DNA from: an uncultured Candidatus Melainabacteria bacterium
Lineage (GTDB): Bacteria; Cyanobacteriota; Vampirovibrionia; Gastranaerophilales; Gastranaerophilaceae
Assembly (NCBI GenBank): GCA_934757245.1
Contig: CAKVLH010000001.1
Location: 168,913 to 232,912, forward strand
Reading direction: 5' to 3'
DNA length: 64,000 nucleotides
The notes under the pieces were generated by a model, which worked only from the letters and a program-made list of their open reading frames with translations, ran no database searches and was not told the origin of the DNA. Of the stretch, positions 11,850 through 21,148 are shown one piece after another (position 1 is the stretch's first letter; the number at the start of each line of letters is the position of its first letter). Both the position numbers and the translations under genes were made by a program.

Positions 11850-12974
11850 ATGAAAAAGCCTTTTACAGTTTATGACAGATACATTTTTACACAAGTTTTA
11901 ATCACAACAATTGTTGCAATTATGTTGTTTACAATTGTTTGGATTGCGCCGGAAATGCTTTTGAATACAATTAAAAAGGTTCTGGAAGGTGTTTATACTG
12001 CGAAAACAGGCGTGCTTGTTTTGATTTATGAGATGCCGAAAATTTTAGGTAAAGCTTTTCCTGTAGGTTTGCTTTTGGGTTCCTTATTTACATTTGACAA
12101 GCTGAGTAAAGATTCTGAACTTACAATTTTTAGGGCTGTTGGCATGTCTTTTTCAAGAATATTGCGTCCGCTTTTAGTATTAAGTTTTATTGTTACTTAT
12201 CTTTGTTTTGTAACTTATGATAAATGGATTCCTTATACTTGCAAAAAACTAGAAGAAATCAAAGGTGGTTCAATGCTTACGCAGTATATTTATACTAAAA
12301 AAGATGAAAATAATCACCCGGAACAAGCAGTAATTGTTTCAAGATTTTTCCAAGATGAAATGACAGATGTAATAGTCATGAATTTTTCGAAGCAAGTTTT
12401 TGATGATTTGCATGGATTAGATAATATTCTTGTTGGTAAAATCGGACATAAAGGAGTTAACCCGCAAGGTGAGCCGAGCTGGGTTTTGGAAAATGTAACT
12501 TCTTATGATATTAATGAAGACGGTATTTTTAGAAGAATTACGAAGCAGGATAAAGCGTATATTTTGAATGGCGAAGATGCAAATGATGCCTATACGATTA
12601 TGATAAATTCGACTAAAAAAGATCGTGATATCAATAACAAAGACTTGAAGCATTATGTTGACCTATTAAAGAAAGAAAATCTCGATGAAGACTATAGGTT
12701 AATGGCAAACAAATATTATCAGAGATTTTTCCACCCGTTTGTTTGTGTACTTTTAGCCGTAATGGGTTGCTTGCTTGGTTTCAGTAAACCAAGAGAACAA
12801 AGATTAATCGGTTTTACAATTGCGATTGGATGTATTTTCGTTTACTATATAACTCTGCCATTTTTTGATTTATTGGCAGAAAAAGGTGTTTTGCCACCGC
12901 TTGCAACAGCAGCAATTCCACCGTTAGCGTTTTTATGTGCAATTATTATGTTCTATAGAACAAGGGATTTGTAA
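11850..12974 (+). CDS. lptF: LptF/LptG family LPS export permease
   Basis: 374 residues of the YjgP/YjgQ family. N-terminal helices include ITTIVAIMLFTIVWIAP. A beta-jellyroll periplasmic domain spans about residues 135-270, followed by three C-terminal helices (PFVCVLLAVMGCLLGFS and on). It forms the membrane channel that hands lipopolysaccharide to the periplasmic bridge, working with LptB encoded 1 bp upstream. Only one LptF/G-type gene is present here; a second may lie elsewhere, or this one may act as a homodimer. LptF versus LptG cannot be separated from sequence by eye. Confidence 0.9.
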   Translation: MKKPFTVYDRYIFTQVLITTIVAIMLFTIVWIAPEMLLNTIKKVLEGVYTAKTGVLVLIYEMPKILGKAFPVGLLLGSLFTFDKLSKDSELTIFRAVGMSFSRILRPLLVLSFIVTYLCFVTYDKWIPYTCKKLEEIKGGSMLTQYIYTKKDENNHPEQAVIVSRFFQDEMTDVIVMNFSKQVFDDLHGLDNILVGKIGHKGVNPQGEPSWVLENVTSYDINEDGIFRRITKQDKAYILNGEDANDAYTIMINSTKKDRDINNKDLKHYVDLLKKENLDEDYRLMANKYYQRFFHPFVCVLLAVMGCLLGFSKPREQRLIGFTIAIGCIFVYYITLPFFDLLAEKGVLPPLATAAIPPLAFLCAIIMFYRTRDL

Positions 12975-12975
12975 T

Positions 12976-13791
12976 ATGAAGAAAATTTTAGTGTTGGGTT
13001 TGTTTATTTTATGTACTTTGACGGCTTTTGCGTCTCCAATTAAAGTTGACAATGAAGACGGAATTTATCACATAGTTCTAACTGGTGATAAAATAAAAAA
13101 ACAAATTCAATTTATATCTTCGCCATCTTTGATTACTAATCGTGAAGCTCACAAAAAAGCCGGTTCATTGTTGACTATTAACACAGGATTTTTTGACCCT
13201 AAAAATCAAAAAACTATTTCTTATATTGTTAACGATTATCAAACCGTCGAAGACCCTTTGTTTAATGATAATGTTATGGCAAATCCTGTATTAAGACAGA
13301 ATCTACAGAAAATTATTAACAGAACCGAGTTTCGTGTTCTTGATTGTGATGGTAAGTTAAAATATGAAATTGCGCAACATAATTCAAAAGTTGATTTTAT
13401 GTGTTCAGTTAAAACTTCTGCTCAAGGCGGGCCTCAGCTTTTACCTAACTTAAGATTAGAAGAAGAATTTTTTATCGTAAAAGATAAAGACGGGAACATC
13501 ATAAGAGAGTCTGCTTCTGTTCTACATAAAACAGCTAGAACCTTGATTGGTATCAAGAATCTGGACGGCGGAGCGCAAGAGGTTCACATCCTAATTGTAA
13601 CCAACCAGCATCCGATGGATATCTACGAAGCTCGCGATTTATGTGCCAGTTACGGTTTAGATAGCGCAATGGCATTTGACGGCGGAAGCTCAACATCTTT
13701 AAATTACAAAGACATTAATGTTGTTTCTACTCAAGAAATCGGCGATACAGGAAGAGCGTTGAAGTCGTTTATGGTTGTAAAAGTAAAATAA
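12976..13791 (+). CDS. Secreted phosphodiester glycosidase family protein (NAGPA/DUF2233)
   Basis: Chosen start is ATG 12976 (MKKILVLGLFI), which gives a clean signal peptide ending near AFASP; the longer frame overlaps lptF. The 271-residue protein carries hallmarks of the phosphodiester N-acetylglucosamine glycosidase family: NTGFFDP early on, and MAFDGGSSTS near the end. Family members cleave GlcNAc-1-phosphodiesters or act on envelope glycans. It follows lptB-lptF by 1 bp, suggesting a periplasmic role in envelope polysaccharide processing, but the substrate is unknown. Confidence 0.85.
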   Translation: MKKILVLGLFILCTLTAFASPIKVDNEDGIYHIVLTGDKIKKQIQFISSPSLITNREAHKKAGSLLTINTGFFDPKNQKTISYIVNDYQTVEDPLFNDNVMANPVLRQNLQKIINRTEFRVLDCDGKLKYEIAQHNSKVDFMCSVKTSAQGGPQLLPNLRLEEEFFIVKDKDGNIIRESASVLHKTARTLIGIKNLDGGAQEVHILIVTNQHPMDIYEARDLCASYGLDSAMAFDGGSSTSLNYKDINVVSTQEIGDTGRALKSFMVVKVK

Positions 13792-13823
13792 CTTACTTTT
13801 TCTTTACTGAAAGAAAAAGTAAG
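13792..13823 (+). repeat. 14-bp perfect hairpin after the lptB operon
   Basis: CTTACTTTTTCTTT (13792-13805) pairs perfectly with AAAGAAAAAGTAAG (13810-13823) around an ACTG loop, starting 1 nt after the stop codon. There is no U-run after it, so it is an atypical terminator or a transcript-stabilising hairpin. A second weaker palindrome (TCTCAAATTGAGA) followed by a T-run lies near 13895-13920. Confidence 0.6.
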
Positions 13824-13931
13824 CAAAAAGAAAAGAGAACAATGTCGGTTGACAGAAACGAAACTACAAGTTATAAGAGAAACGCCAAGTCAATCTCAAA
13901 TTGAGACTACTGTTTTTTCTATAGATTACTA

Positions 13932-13960
13932 TTGTTAAAAGTAGGTAATTAATATATAAT
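13932..13960 (+). promoter_or_regulatory. Promoter of the 200-residue gene (leaderless)
   Basis: TTGTTA (13932-13937), 17 nt, TATAAT (13955-13960), then only 7 nt to the ATG at 13968. No ribosome site can fit, so the transcript is probably leaderless. Confidence 0.6.
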
Positions 13961-13967
13961 AATATAT

Positions 13968-14570
13968 ATGGATTTGTTGAAAAATGGGCAAAAATTAAGT
14001 TTATACTTTGTTAAAGAAAACAACATGGTAGAGATTTGTTGTAAAATTGCTGATGTTCTAGAAGATAGACTGGTTATTGATTTACCTCCATATTTCATGC
14101 GTTATATAGAATTTCTTGAAGTCGGTTGCAGGTTAACCGTAAAAGTCTTTTCAAAGCTTGGTACTGTTGATTTTAATACTGTAGTTATATCATCACCTCT
14201 TGAAGATGAATTTAGCGTGGAATTAGATTATAACGCTATGAAACTAACACCGACAGAAGAAATTCCGTTTATTAACGATATTTTACCAATATATCTTAAG
14301 CATGACGACGAGGAAATTCAACTGAAAACATTTGAAATTTCAACAGAATACATTAAATTCTATTCAAATAATACATTAGAAGTTAATCAAACTTTTGATT
14401 GTGAGTTAATTTTACCGAAAGATTATGGTAAAATAAAATTTAGAGCAACAATTACAGAAATTGATCCTGTTTATGATAATGAAGTAAAAGCTGTATATTC
14501 AAATATGAGCGAAGAAGATAGGCAAAATTTATTGTATTATATGTATTTGTACAGTAATGATGTTAATTAG
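13968..14570 (+). CDS. Possible PilZ/YcgR-like regulator
   Basis: A 200-residue cytoplasmic protein built of two beta-rich halves: residues 1-95 (starting LLKNGQKLSLYFVKENNM, recalling the YcgR-type N domain) and 96-200, which could be a PilZ-like barrel. The c-di-GMP-binding RxxxR and (D/N)xSxxG motifs of true PilZ domains are not clearly present, so this is a fold-level guess only. It is followed 8 nt later by the TPR gene, so the two should share a transcript. The promoter suggests a leaderless start. Confidence 0.6.
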   Translation: MDLLKNGQKLSLYFVKENNMVEICCKIADVLEDRLVIDLPPYFMRYIEFLEVGCRLTVKVFSKLGTVDFNTVVISSPLEDEFSVELDYNAMKLTPTEEIPFINDILPIYLKHDDEEIQLKTFEISTEYIKFYSNNTLEVNQTFDCELILPKDYGKIKFRATITEIDPVYDNEVKAVYSNMSEEDRQNLLYYMYLYSNDVN

Positions 14571-14578
14571 GAAAGAAT

Positions 14579-16171
14579 ATGAAGAAATTAATGGAAAACA
14601 ACGAAAAACTTAATAGCAGAATTAAAAATAAAATGTTCGACAAAATTGAAAAATGTCGTTTGGATTTGCAAAAAGATCCTACAAATCCTGAATTGCATGT
14701 TCGCTTAGGCGATTTATACGTCCAATGGCATTTGGATATTTTTAATGCAGGTCAGTATATTGATGAAGCTATTACTGAATATCAACTTGCAATGGAATCT
14801 TTAATTGATTCTCATGAAATTTATTACAAACTTGGCGTTGCTTTCTACCACAAAGGCGAACTTGATAAAGCCATTAACTATTTAACAATGGCTTTAGAAA
14901 AGAAAAATAACTATTATGATGCTTATTACATGCTTGCAGAAACTTTTATTAAAAAAGCACATTTTACTGATGCAGTTGATGCTGCTGAAGCCGCTGTTAT
15001 TTGTTCTAGATTCGGTTCTTCCAGTGCCCATTTTTTACTTTATAAATTGTATGAAGCTTCATCATTTAAAAATACAAAAACTAAGATTAAGTCATTAAAA
15101 GAAAAAATCGCATCAATGATACTTGCGCCATTTGATAGAAACGCAATTGCAAATATTATAAAAAATGTTTCATATATGCGCTTTTTACCTCTTTTCTTGA
15201 AAGGTTTTTATGCTATTCAAGTGAAAGATTTTGCAAAGGCTATTGACTTATATAAAAACGCAATAGAAACAGCTCCGGGATTTGCTCCTCTGTATTGTGT
15301 TTTGGGCGATATATATTTATCAACAGGTTATTTTGAAGATTCTATTGATGAATACAAAACCGCAATTTGGCTAGATTCTTTTAATGTTGCTGCATATAGA
15401 CATCTTTGCAGAGCTTATGAAGAACAAGGTGATTATAACCAAGCGATTGATATTTATAATAAATTAATAGCTATGGCACCAAATATTCCGGATTTGTATT
15501 CAAATTTGGCGAATATTTATTATATAAAAGGTGAATTTGATTTAGCAATCTCAAATTATCAAACTGCAATTACGCTAAACCCTAATAGAGCGTGGACAAG
15601 TGTTATTGCACAAACTATGGGTTTTGTTTATCAGGAAAACAAATCTAATCCTGACGCTGCAATATCAGCTTATCAAACAGCGTGTGTTTTAACACCTGAA
15701 GACATTGATATTTATGTAAATTTAGGTAGTGCTTTTTACGATAAAGAAGATTACGCGAACGCGCTTGCAGTATATAGACAGGCTTTAGAATTGCAACCAT
15801 ATAATGCAAAAATTCATTGTAATTTAGGTTTCTTGTATTGGGGTAAAGGTGAAACAGAAGAAGCTATCAAGTCTTATGAATTAGCGATTAAATATAACGA
15901 AAATTATGATATTGCATATAACAATTTAGGTGTAATTTATCTTGATGATTTAGGTCGTGTAAATAAATCTATTGAATTATTTAGAAAAGCAGTAGAATCA
16001 AATCCTAATTATGCATTGGCGCATTTTAACTTGGCTAGAGCAATTTCAATCATTGGTGATAAGGTTGAAGCTGCTAAATTATATCAAATGGCGCAAGATA
16101 TCAATAAAATTACTCAAGAAATTGACCCTAGAGATATTGCAGATAAAATTAGCGAATTATTTGAGTCTTAA
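14579..16171 (+). CDS. TPR-repeat protein
   Basis: 530 residues made of about eleven tetratricopeptide repeats (e.g. YKLGVAFYHKGELDKAINYL, LYSNLANIYYIKGEFDLAI, YNNLGVIYLDDLGRVNKSI). No signal peptide is present, so a cytoplasmic scaffold is likely. GGAAAG precedes the ATG; an internal ATG four codons on is the alternative start. It is cotranscribed with the preceding 200-residue gene. TPR proteins bind partner proteins; which ones cannot be inferred. The last repeats end at the C terminus without any added domain. Confidence 0.85.
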   Translation: MKKLMENNEKLNSRIKNKMFDKIEKCRLDLQKDPTNPELHVRLGDLYVQWHLDIFNAGQYIDEAITEYQLAMESLIDSHEIYYKLGVAFYHKGELDKAINYLTMALEKKNNYYDAYYMLAETFIKKAHFTDAVDAAEAAVICSRFGSSSAHFLLYKLYEASSFKNTKTKIKSLKEKIASMILAPFDRNAIANIIKNVSYMRFLPLFLKGFYAIQVKDFAKAIDLYKNAIETAPGFAPLYCVLGDIYLSTGYFEDSIDEYKTAIWLDSFNVAAYRHLCRAYEEQGDYNQAIDIYNKLIAMAPNIPDLYSNLANIYYIKGEFDLAISNYQTAITLNPNRAWTSVIAQTMGFVYQENKSNPDAAISAYQTACVLTPEDIDIYVNLGSAFYDKEDYANALAVYRQALELQPYNAKIHCNLGFLYWGKGETEEAIKSYELAIKYNENYDIAYNNLGVIYLDDLGRVNKSIELFRKAVESNPNYALAHFNLARAISIIGDKVEAAKLYQMAQDINKITQEIDPRDIADKISELFES

Positions 16172-16189
16172 TTTTGTCTGTAGTATAAT
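16161..16189 (+). promoter_or_regulatory. Promoter of the uridine-kinase-like gene
   Basis: TTGAGT (16161-16166), 17 nt, TATAAT (16184-16189), overlapping the end of the TPR gene. A GGAAG site then lies 8 nt before the ATG at 16222. Confidence 0.6.
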
Positions 16190-16221
16190 GTTAAAATATC
16201 ATTCAATTGCGGAAGAAAAGT

Positions 16222-17106
16222 ATGACAGAAGATGATAAAACTGGGATTTCCCACATGATAGAGAAGGAACTAGCTTCCTCTGATAAGATTTTAAAGCCGG
16301 ATTTTAATCAGAAGACCGGACGAGAATTACTTGCGTTTTATTTGCAATCAAAATTTAAACAAGTACTGGCGTATGACAATAAAGCTGCCGAACCGATTTT
16401 TGTTGAGGTTCGGTATGATTTTATTCAGAAGTTTTCAAGAAGGCTTATCCAAAATCCGAATAAAAGAATTATGATTGGAATAACAGGAGAATCAGCATCC
16501 GGCAAGTCTACAATCTGTCGCGAGATTGAAAATGTAATTAAACAGTTCAATATGCCTGTTACAATTTTAACAACAGACAATTATTTCAACGATATTTCAG
16601 AATTAATTAAAAAGTACGGAACATTTGACAATCTTCGTGATAATGGTTATGACGTAGACTCTCCAAACAGTTTCCAACTTGATGTTTTACATGATGATTT
16701 GAACAAGATTTCTCTAGGCGAAGATATTTATTCTCCTGAGTATTTACTAAATGGTACCGGCGTTTCCGTTCCTAAGGCAAAATTTGTTCCTTCAAACAAA
16801 GTCGTGGTTGTAGAAGGTATGGCATCTATGTTTGGAGATAACAAGGATATTTTTGATATTAAAGTGTATGTTGAAACAGATTTAGAATTAAGAAAAGAAC
16901 GTTTCTTAACAAGAGCATATACTGAAAGAAACCAAGATTTAGAGAATGCTAAAAAGCATTGGGAGTATATTCTTGGTGCTGGTGAAAAATACGTTAAGCC
17001 ATATCGAAATGAAGCTGATATCATTATTAATGGCGATACAAACCTTGCTTATTTTTCGCAAATATTAGAATATATTCATACGATTACTAATAATTTTGGG
17101 GATTAG
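16222..17106 (+). CDS. Uridine kinase-like P-loop phosphotransferase
   Basis: The start is ATG 16222 (MTEDDKTG); an upstream TTG at 16207 lies within the ribosome-site region and is rejected. Of the 294 residues, the first 85 form an extra N-terminal helical part. The kinase core follows, with P-loop GITGESASGKST near residues 86-97, LTTDNYFND as the Walker-B-like nucleoside site, and the LID region near FLTRAYTERN. This matches the Udk/phosphoribulokinase-type NTPases. Uridine salvage is the default guess; the N-terminal extension makes another substrate possible. It has its own promoter. Confidence 0.8.
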   Translation: MTEDDKTGISHMIEKELASSDKILKPDFNQKTGRELLAFYLQSKFKQVLAYDNKAAEPIFVEVRYDFIQKFSRRLIQNPNKRIMIGITGESASGKSTICREIENVIKQFNMPVTILTTDNYFNDISELIKKYGTFDNLRDNGYDVDSPNSFQLDVLHDDLNKISLGEDIYSPEYLLNGTGVSVPKAKFVPSNKVVVVEGMASMFGDNKDIFDIKVYVETDLELRKERFLTRAYTERNQDLENAKKHWEYILGAGEKYVKPYRNEADIIINGDTNLAYFSQILEYIHTITNNFGD

Positions 17107-17189
17107 ATACTATTTACATATCTTCATAGTTAGGCAATTTTTATCATTTTTATTACTTTATTTATATATTAGATAGATTAGGGTGGTTA

Positions 17190-17987
17190 ATGAATAAAAT
17201 AGGCTTTTTACCATATTATAGCTATAGTGTATCATCTTCTGGCAAAAATCATGCTGTTGCGCAAAATAGTTGCTCTGTAAAAAAACAAGTGGACGATGCT
17301 AGAATCAATGAATATATGACATCACAAGCTAGTTCTGCCGCCCGAGCTTATGGTTTAGGTTTTGTTAACCATAACAAGACAATTCCACAAATGTCATTAA
17401 ATAACATGGTAAAATGGCTTGAATCGCAAGGTAAAGTTTTAGGCGAAGATTTTAATATTGATTCATCATATTCTTTTGGAAACACTGTCTTAACATTAAA
17501 CAACAAACAAGGACAGAAGGAATTAAGTGTTCATTATGATAATGGTAATCATGATAGTTGGAATTGTTATGAAGTTATCGAATATAAAAATGGAAAGCGA
17601 ACTTCAGAAATCTCTAGAGATAGAAATAATAACTTGTTTTATAAAACTAATTATATAGATAACAAAACAGCACTAGCAGAAGGTATCGTTGATGAAAATC
17701 TTAAATTTGATACTACTCCAAAAGAATATGAAAAATATTTAAAAGAAAATAATATAAATTATGATATAGAATATGCTGGTGAAAAAGACAATAATCGTAG
17801 TGCTTATATAAATATATATGATGACAACAAACATTTAACTGAACGATTATGGTTTTATTATGGGACTAATAATTTTGATGAAGAATGTCAAGGCTTGTCA
17901 AAGGATAATGTTAATGAAAATGGAGAGCCATATAGACGAATTGACTTTACCTCTGATTCAATTGCAATCACTACATATCTTCAGTAA
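17190..17987 (+). CDS. Unknown 265-residue protein
   Basis: A Shine-Dalgarno (GGGTGG) precedes the ATG. The product opens MNKIGFLPYYSYSVSSSG, with no signal peptide. It then has a helical stretch and a long beta-rich, Asn/Asp/Tyr-rich C-terminal half with repeated NG and DNN turns, as in secreted or surface proteins. The upstream region contains TACTTTATTTATATATT at 17154, like the second core class of the TGTAA promoter group, but TGTAA is not found 42 nt before it. Family not recognised; the gene stands alone between the kinase and waaA. Confidence 0.7.
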   Translation: MNKIGFLPYYSYSVSSSGKNHAVAQNSCSVKKQVDDARINEYMTSQASSAARAYGLGFVNHNKTIPQMSLNNMVKWLESQGKVLGEDFNIDSSYSFGNTVLTLNNKQGQKELSVHYDNGNHDSWNCYEVIEYKNGKRTSEISRDRNNNLFYKTNYIDNKTALAEGIVDENLKFDTTPKEYEKYLKENNINYDIEYAGEKDNNRSAYINIYDDNKHLTERLWFYYGTNNFDEECQGLSKDNVNENGEPYRRIDFTSDSIAITTYLQ

Positions 17988-18006
17988 GTTGTAGCTTGTA
18001 TAATTC

Positions 18007-19227
18007 TTATTGCTTTAACACATTAATCACAAATTCTAACGCACCTTGTTGGTCTTGGAAAACTTTTCTGCCGGCATTCGAAGTTGCGTTGTAGAACTCG
18101 TTATCACTGAATAATTTGTCTGCAACTTCATATAAGGCTTCTTCGGTTTTTACAACAAATCCGGCTTTAGCGTTTTGTATAATTGCATAAATATCTTTAA
18201 AATTATGAATAGAAGGCCCTGAAATTACAGGTTTTGCAAAAATAGTTGCTTCAAGTGGATTATGTCCGCCGGTTTTATTAAAGCTTCCGCCAATAAACGC
18301 AACATCTGCGAATGCGAACATTTTGCCCAACTCACCCATAGTATCTAATATCATAATGTCATGTTCTGCCAAATTTCCATTTTCTGAGCGCAAACAGTAA
18401 TCTTTTATGATAGATTTAACTTCGTCTAATCTTGTCAAATGACGCGGTGCGATAATAAATTTTAAATCAGCATGTTTTGATTTCAATTTTTTAAACACAT
18501 CCAGCGCGATTTTATCTTCGCCGGAATGAGTAGACGCTGCCAAAAAGATTCGTCCGCATTTATTAAACTCTAAATCAATTTCAGGAGCTGTAATATCGAA
18601 TTTTAAATTATTCATTCGTTTTGTGGTTTCTTTGTTTGCGCCTAAAGATAAAAACTTATTCAAATCTTCTGTAGATTGAGTAAAAATTCCTGTATAATTC
18701 TGCAATAGCGGTTTAAAGAAAAATTTAAGTTTTTTATAAGAATTAAATGTTCTATCAGAAATACGACCATTAATTATGTATAGTTTTATTCCGCGCTTTT
18801 TACAGATACTTCCAAAATTTGGCCAGATTTCAGTTTCTGCCATAAGAATTTCAGTCGGTTTAACCTTGTCTAAAAATTTGTTAACGCAACTTGGAGTGTC
18901 AAAAGGAAAATATGTAATTAAATCTGCAATTTCATCAAGCTTTTTATGTGCAATTTCTTGACCTGTGTTTGTGCCTGTAGTTACAACTATTTTAGCATCC
19001 GGAAAAGTTTGGCGCGTAGTCTTGATAAGTTTTTCAATTGCATTAATTTCGCCAACTGATACTCCATGAAACATAATTACACGGTTATTAGAAAAATCCG
19101 GCGCTTCAAAGTCGCCAAGTTTACGTGCAAAAGCATTAGCTGAATATCCGCCTTTTGTGTGCAAGATTTTTAATAAAGGTTTTGCTATTCTAAAAATGAT
19201 TTCGCTTGATATGTTGATTATGTTCAT
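18007..19227 (-). CDS. waaA: 3-deoxy-D-manno-octulosonic acid (Kdo) transferase WaaA
   Basis: Adds Kdo from CMP-Kdo to lipid A, the first core step of lipopolysaccharide synthesis. The 406 residues match the GT30 family: N domain with FHGVSVGEINAIEKL (the conserved catalytic Glu follows GVSVGE), VTTGTNTGQEIA, then AETEIWPN, and in the C domain FIGGSFNKTGGHNPLE, the nucleotide-sugar site. It is normally anchored at the inner membrane by its N terminus. It lies downstream of the ArnT-like gene on the same strand, though an 81-bp gap separates them and contains a short repeat, so cotranscription is uncertain. Confidence 0.95.
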   Translation of the reverse strand: MNIINISSEIIFRIAKPLLKILHTKGGYSANAFARKLGDFEAPDFSNNRVIMFHGVSVGEINAIEKLIKTTRQTFPDAKIVVTTGTNTGQEIAHKKLDEIADLITYFPFDTPSCVNKFLDKVKPTEILMAETEIWPNFGSICKKRGIKLYIINGRISDRTFNSYKKLKFFFKPLLQNYTGIFTQSTEDLNKFLSLGANKETTKRMNNLKFDITAPEIDLEFNKCGRIFLAASTHSGEDKIALDVFKKLKSKHADLKFIIAPRHLTRLDEVKSIIKDYCLRSENGNLAEHDIMILDTMGELGKMFAFADVAFIGGSFNKTGGHNPLEATIFAKPVISGPSIHNFKDIYAIIQNAKAGFVVKTEEALYEVADKLFSDNEFYNATSNAGRKVFQDQQGALEFVINVLKQ

Positions 19228-19308
19228 GATTGTCCTTTTTGTGCTGTTATATTTGGCTTGTTATTGAACCCTCACCCTAAGAGAGGGAATAATCCATTAT
19301 ACGTCAGC

Positions 19309-21033
19309 CTATTTTCTTTCAACCAAAGTATACTTTCTACCATCTTCAATTGCCTTGTAGTTAAAGCTTTCAACCTCAGTATCAATTGCCTTATGTGGAA
19401 TAATTACAAGATTGTTAGGTTTTTCCAATGCTGTTTTTAAATCCGCAGGAGTAGACTCTTTACCAAGGAATTCAACAGGTTTTCCGCCGTAGTATATTAA
19501 AGAATACTTGTGCGTAAATCTGTAGCAAGTTAAAGTTTTATTTTCCTTTTTTGCAATTTGTGCGTACTTCAACAAATCGTCTTGACCAAATTTGTAATCA
19601 ATCTTGAAAAACTTTTCTGTACCAAATGCTGAAAGTGCAAGCATCAACAATACATAAGTGAAAAATACTCCTAAATATCTTTCTTTTTTAGCAAACAAAA
19701 TTGAAGCCAAACCGGAAGCAAACAATAGAGTTATGCATAATGATTTTGCACTTGAGATATCCAGAGCTAATTGTGCTGGTAAAAATAGTGGTGTAAATAT
19801 TGCTACAATTGAAGCTAATATAAATATACCGCCTAAAACGTACACAGTTTTATTAATAAATCTGCTATATTCGCCCTTTTCTATGTATTTAGTCCAAATA
19901 TAACCGCCTAAACATGCCAGAGACGGATAGATTGGCAAAATATACGTGATTAATTTTGTCTTTGAAGAAGAGAAGAATAAAAGCGTGAATATTGCGATTA
20001 TTCCGTTGTATATCAAAAATCTTTGTGTATCGGTTAAACCAGTAAATACAAAATCTCGTTTTATGCATTTTCTTATAAAAACCACTAAAGTAGATATTAT
20101 CCAAGGGAAGAAGCCCCATAAAATAGTTAAAAAGTAGAAATAGAATGGTTGTTGACGTCCAATTTCGTTTGAACCTAAAAATCTTGCGATATGATGCTTA
20201 ATTACGTATTCTTGGAAGAATAGCGGATCGTGGATTTTTAGCATCACAATATGCCAAGGAAGTGTTATTAAGAAGAACAAAACAAAACCTGCTAAGAAAT
20301 ATTGAGGTTTAAAGATTGTTTTGAAAGTTGGGATAACAAGCCCCCTCCTGTCCTCCGGACATCCTTCCCCTTGAAGAGGACGCTCGATTTGTTCATGTTT
20401 TGCCAAGAAACTGTTAAATATATAAATAAAGAATAATGAACCAAATGGTACTACAAACCCCGGAATACCTTTTGCCATAACAGCTAAACCTGAAAAAATA
20501 TAGAATAACCACCAGAAGTATTTTCTATTTTTTTCTTCGCAGAATGTTGTTAGGATACCAAAGCATAATGAGAACCAAACGCAAGTCGCAACAACGATAT
20601 CAAGAATTGCAAATTTTGATAGGATTAAAAATTCAAGAGAAGTAGAAAGGATTAGTGCAGAAACTACACCATAACTTCTAGAAATAATTTTTCTTCCTAT
20701 AAAATATGTTAGAAATCCGCAAAGTGTGCCATATAAAGCGACTGGAAAGCGTGCTGTGAATTCCGTAATTTTGCCAAATAAAGCAAAAGATAAACATTCG
20801 CCCCAAAAGTATAATGGAGGTTTTTCAAAAAAGAATTCGTTATTAAGATAAAGTGTCAAAAAATCTTTTGTGTTAAACATGTCTTTTGACATAGAAACAT
20901 ATCTTGATTCATCTACATCCATTAAGGCATACGCCCAAATGTTATGGAAAAATATAAAATAGAACAATATTCCTAATCCAAGAATCGTAAACAATTCTTG
21001 ATGTTTAACAACAAACTCTCTAATCTTTGACAT
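19309..21033 (-). CDS. ArnT/PMT-family glycosyltransferase carrying an in-frame repeat insertion
   Basis: A 574-residue polytopic membrane protein of the GT83/PMT class, which transfers sugars from undecaprenyl-phosphate donors to lipid A or other acceptors. The family hallmark DVDESRYV lies in the first periplasmic loop (about residues 38-46), followed by FFFEKPPLYFWG. About twelve helices follow and a soluble C-terminal domain ends the protein. Around residues 215-231 an arginine/glycine-rich stretch (ERPLQGEGCPEDRRG) is encoded by a dispersed nucleotide repeat inserted in frame in a loop. The substrate is unknown; position near waaA fits lipid A/core modification. Confidence 0.88.
   Translation of the reverse strand: MSKIREFVVKHQELFTILGLGILFYFIFFHNIWAYALMDVDESRYVSMSKDMFNTKDFLTLYLNNEFFFEKPPLYFWGECLSFALFGKITEFTARFPVALYGTLCGFLTYFIGRKIISRSYGVVSALILSTSLEFLILSKFAILDIVVATCVWFSLCFGILTTFCEEKNRKYFWWLFYIFSGLAVMAKGIPGFVVPFGSLFFIYIFNSFLAKHEQIERPLQGEGCPEDRRGLVIPTFKTIFKPQYFLAGFVLFFLITLPWHIVMLKIHDPLFFQEYVIKHHIARFLGSNEIGRQQPFYFYFLTILWGFFPWIISTLVVFIRKCIKRDFVFTGLTDTQRFLIYNGIIAIFTLLFFSSSKTKLITYILPIYPSLACLGGYIWTKYIEKGEYSRFINKTVYVLGGIFILASIVAIFTPLFLPAQLALDISSAKSLCITLLFASGLASILFAKKERYLGVFFTYVLLMLALSAFGTEKFFKIDYKFGQDDLLKYAQIAKKENKTLTCYRFTHKYSLIYYGGKPVEFLGKESTPADLKTALEKPNNLVIIPHKAIDTEVESFNYKAIEDGRKYTLVERK
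20339..20391. repeat. Dispersed repeat inserted inside the ArnT-like reading frame
   Basis: A GC-richer stretch with the palindrome TGTCCTCCGGACA and CCTTCCCCTTGAAGAGG, unlike the AT-rich surroundings and related to the intergenic GGAGAGGG repeats. It keeps the reading frame open and encodes a hydrophilic loop. Confidence 0.7.
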
Positions 21034-21106
21034 ACACTATCTTCTCCTCTTAAGTAATTGTATCATAAAATCAAATCGTATCTAAAACTCGTTCAAAATA
21101 TTCCAT

Positions 21107-21141
21107 GTGTAGGGTGGGAAAAGCGGAAGCTGTTCCCACCA
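21107..21141. repeat. Short GGTGGGAA inverted repeat
   Basis: GTAGGGTGGGAAAAGCG then GTTCCCACC, forming a hairpin between the ArnT-like and bioF-like genes. A longer relative lies at 34609-34678. Confidence 0.7.
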
Positions 21142-21148
21142 TTTTAAA

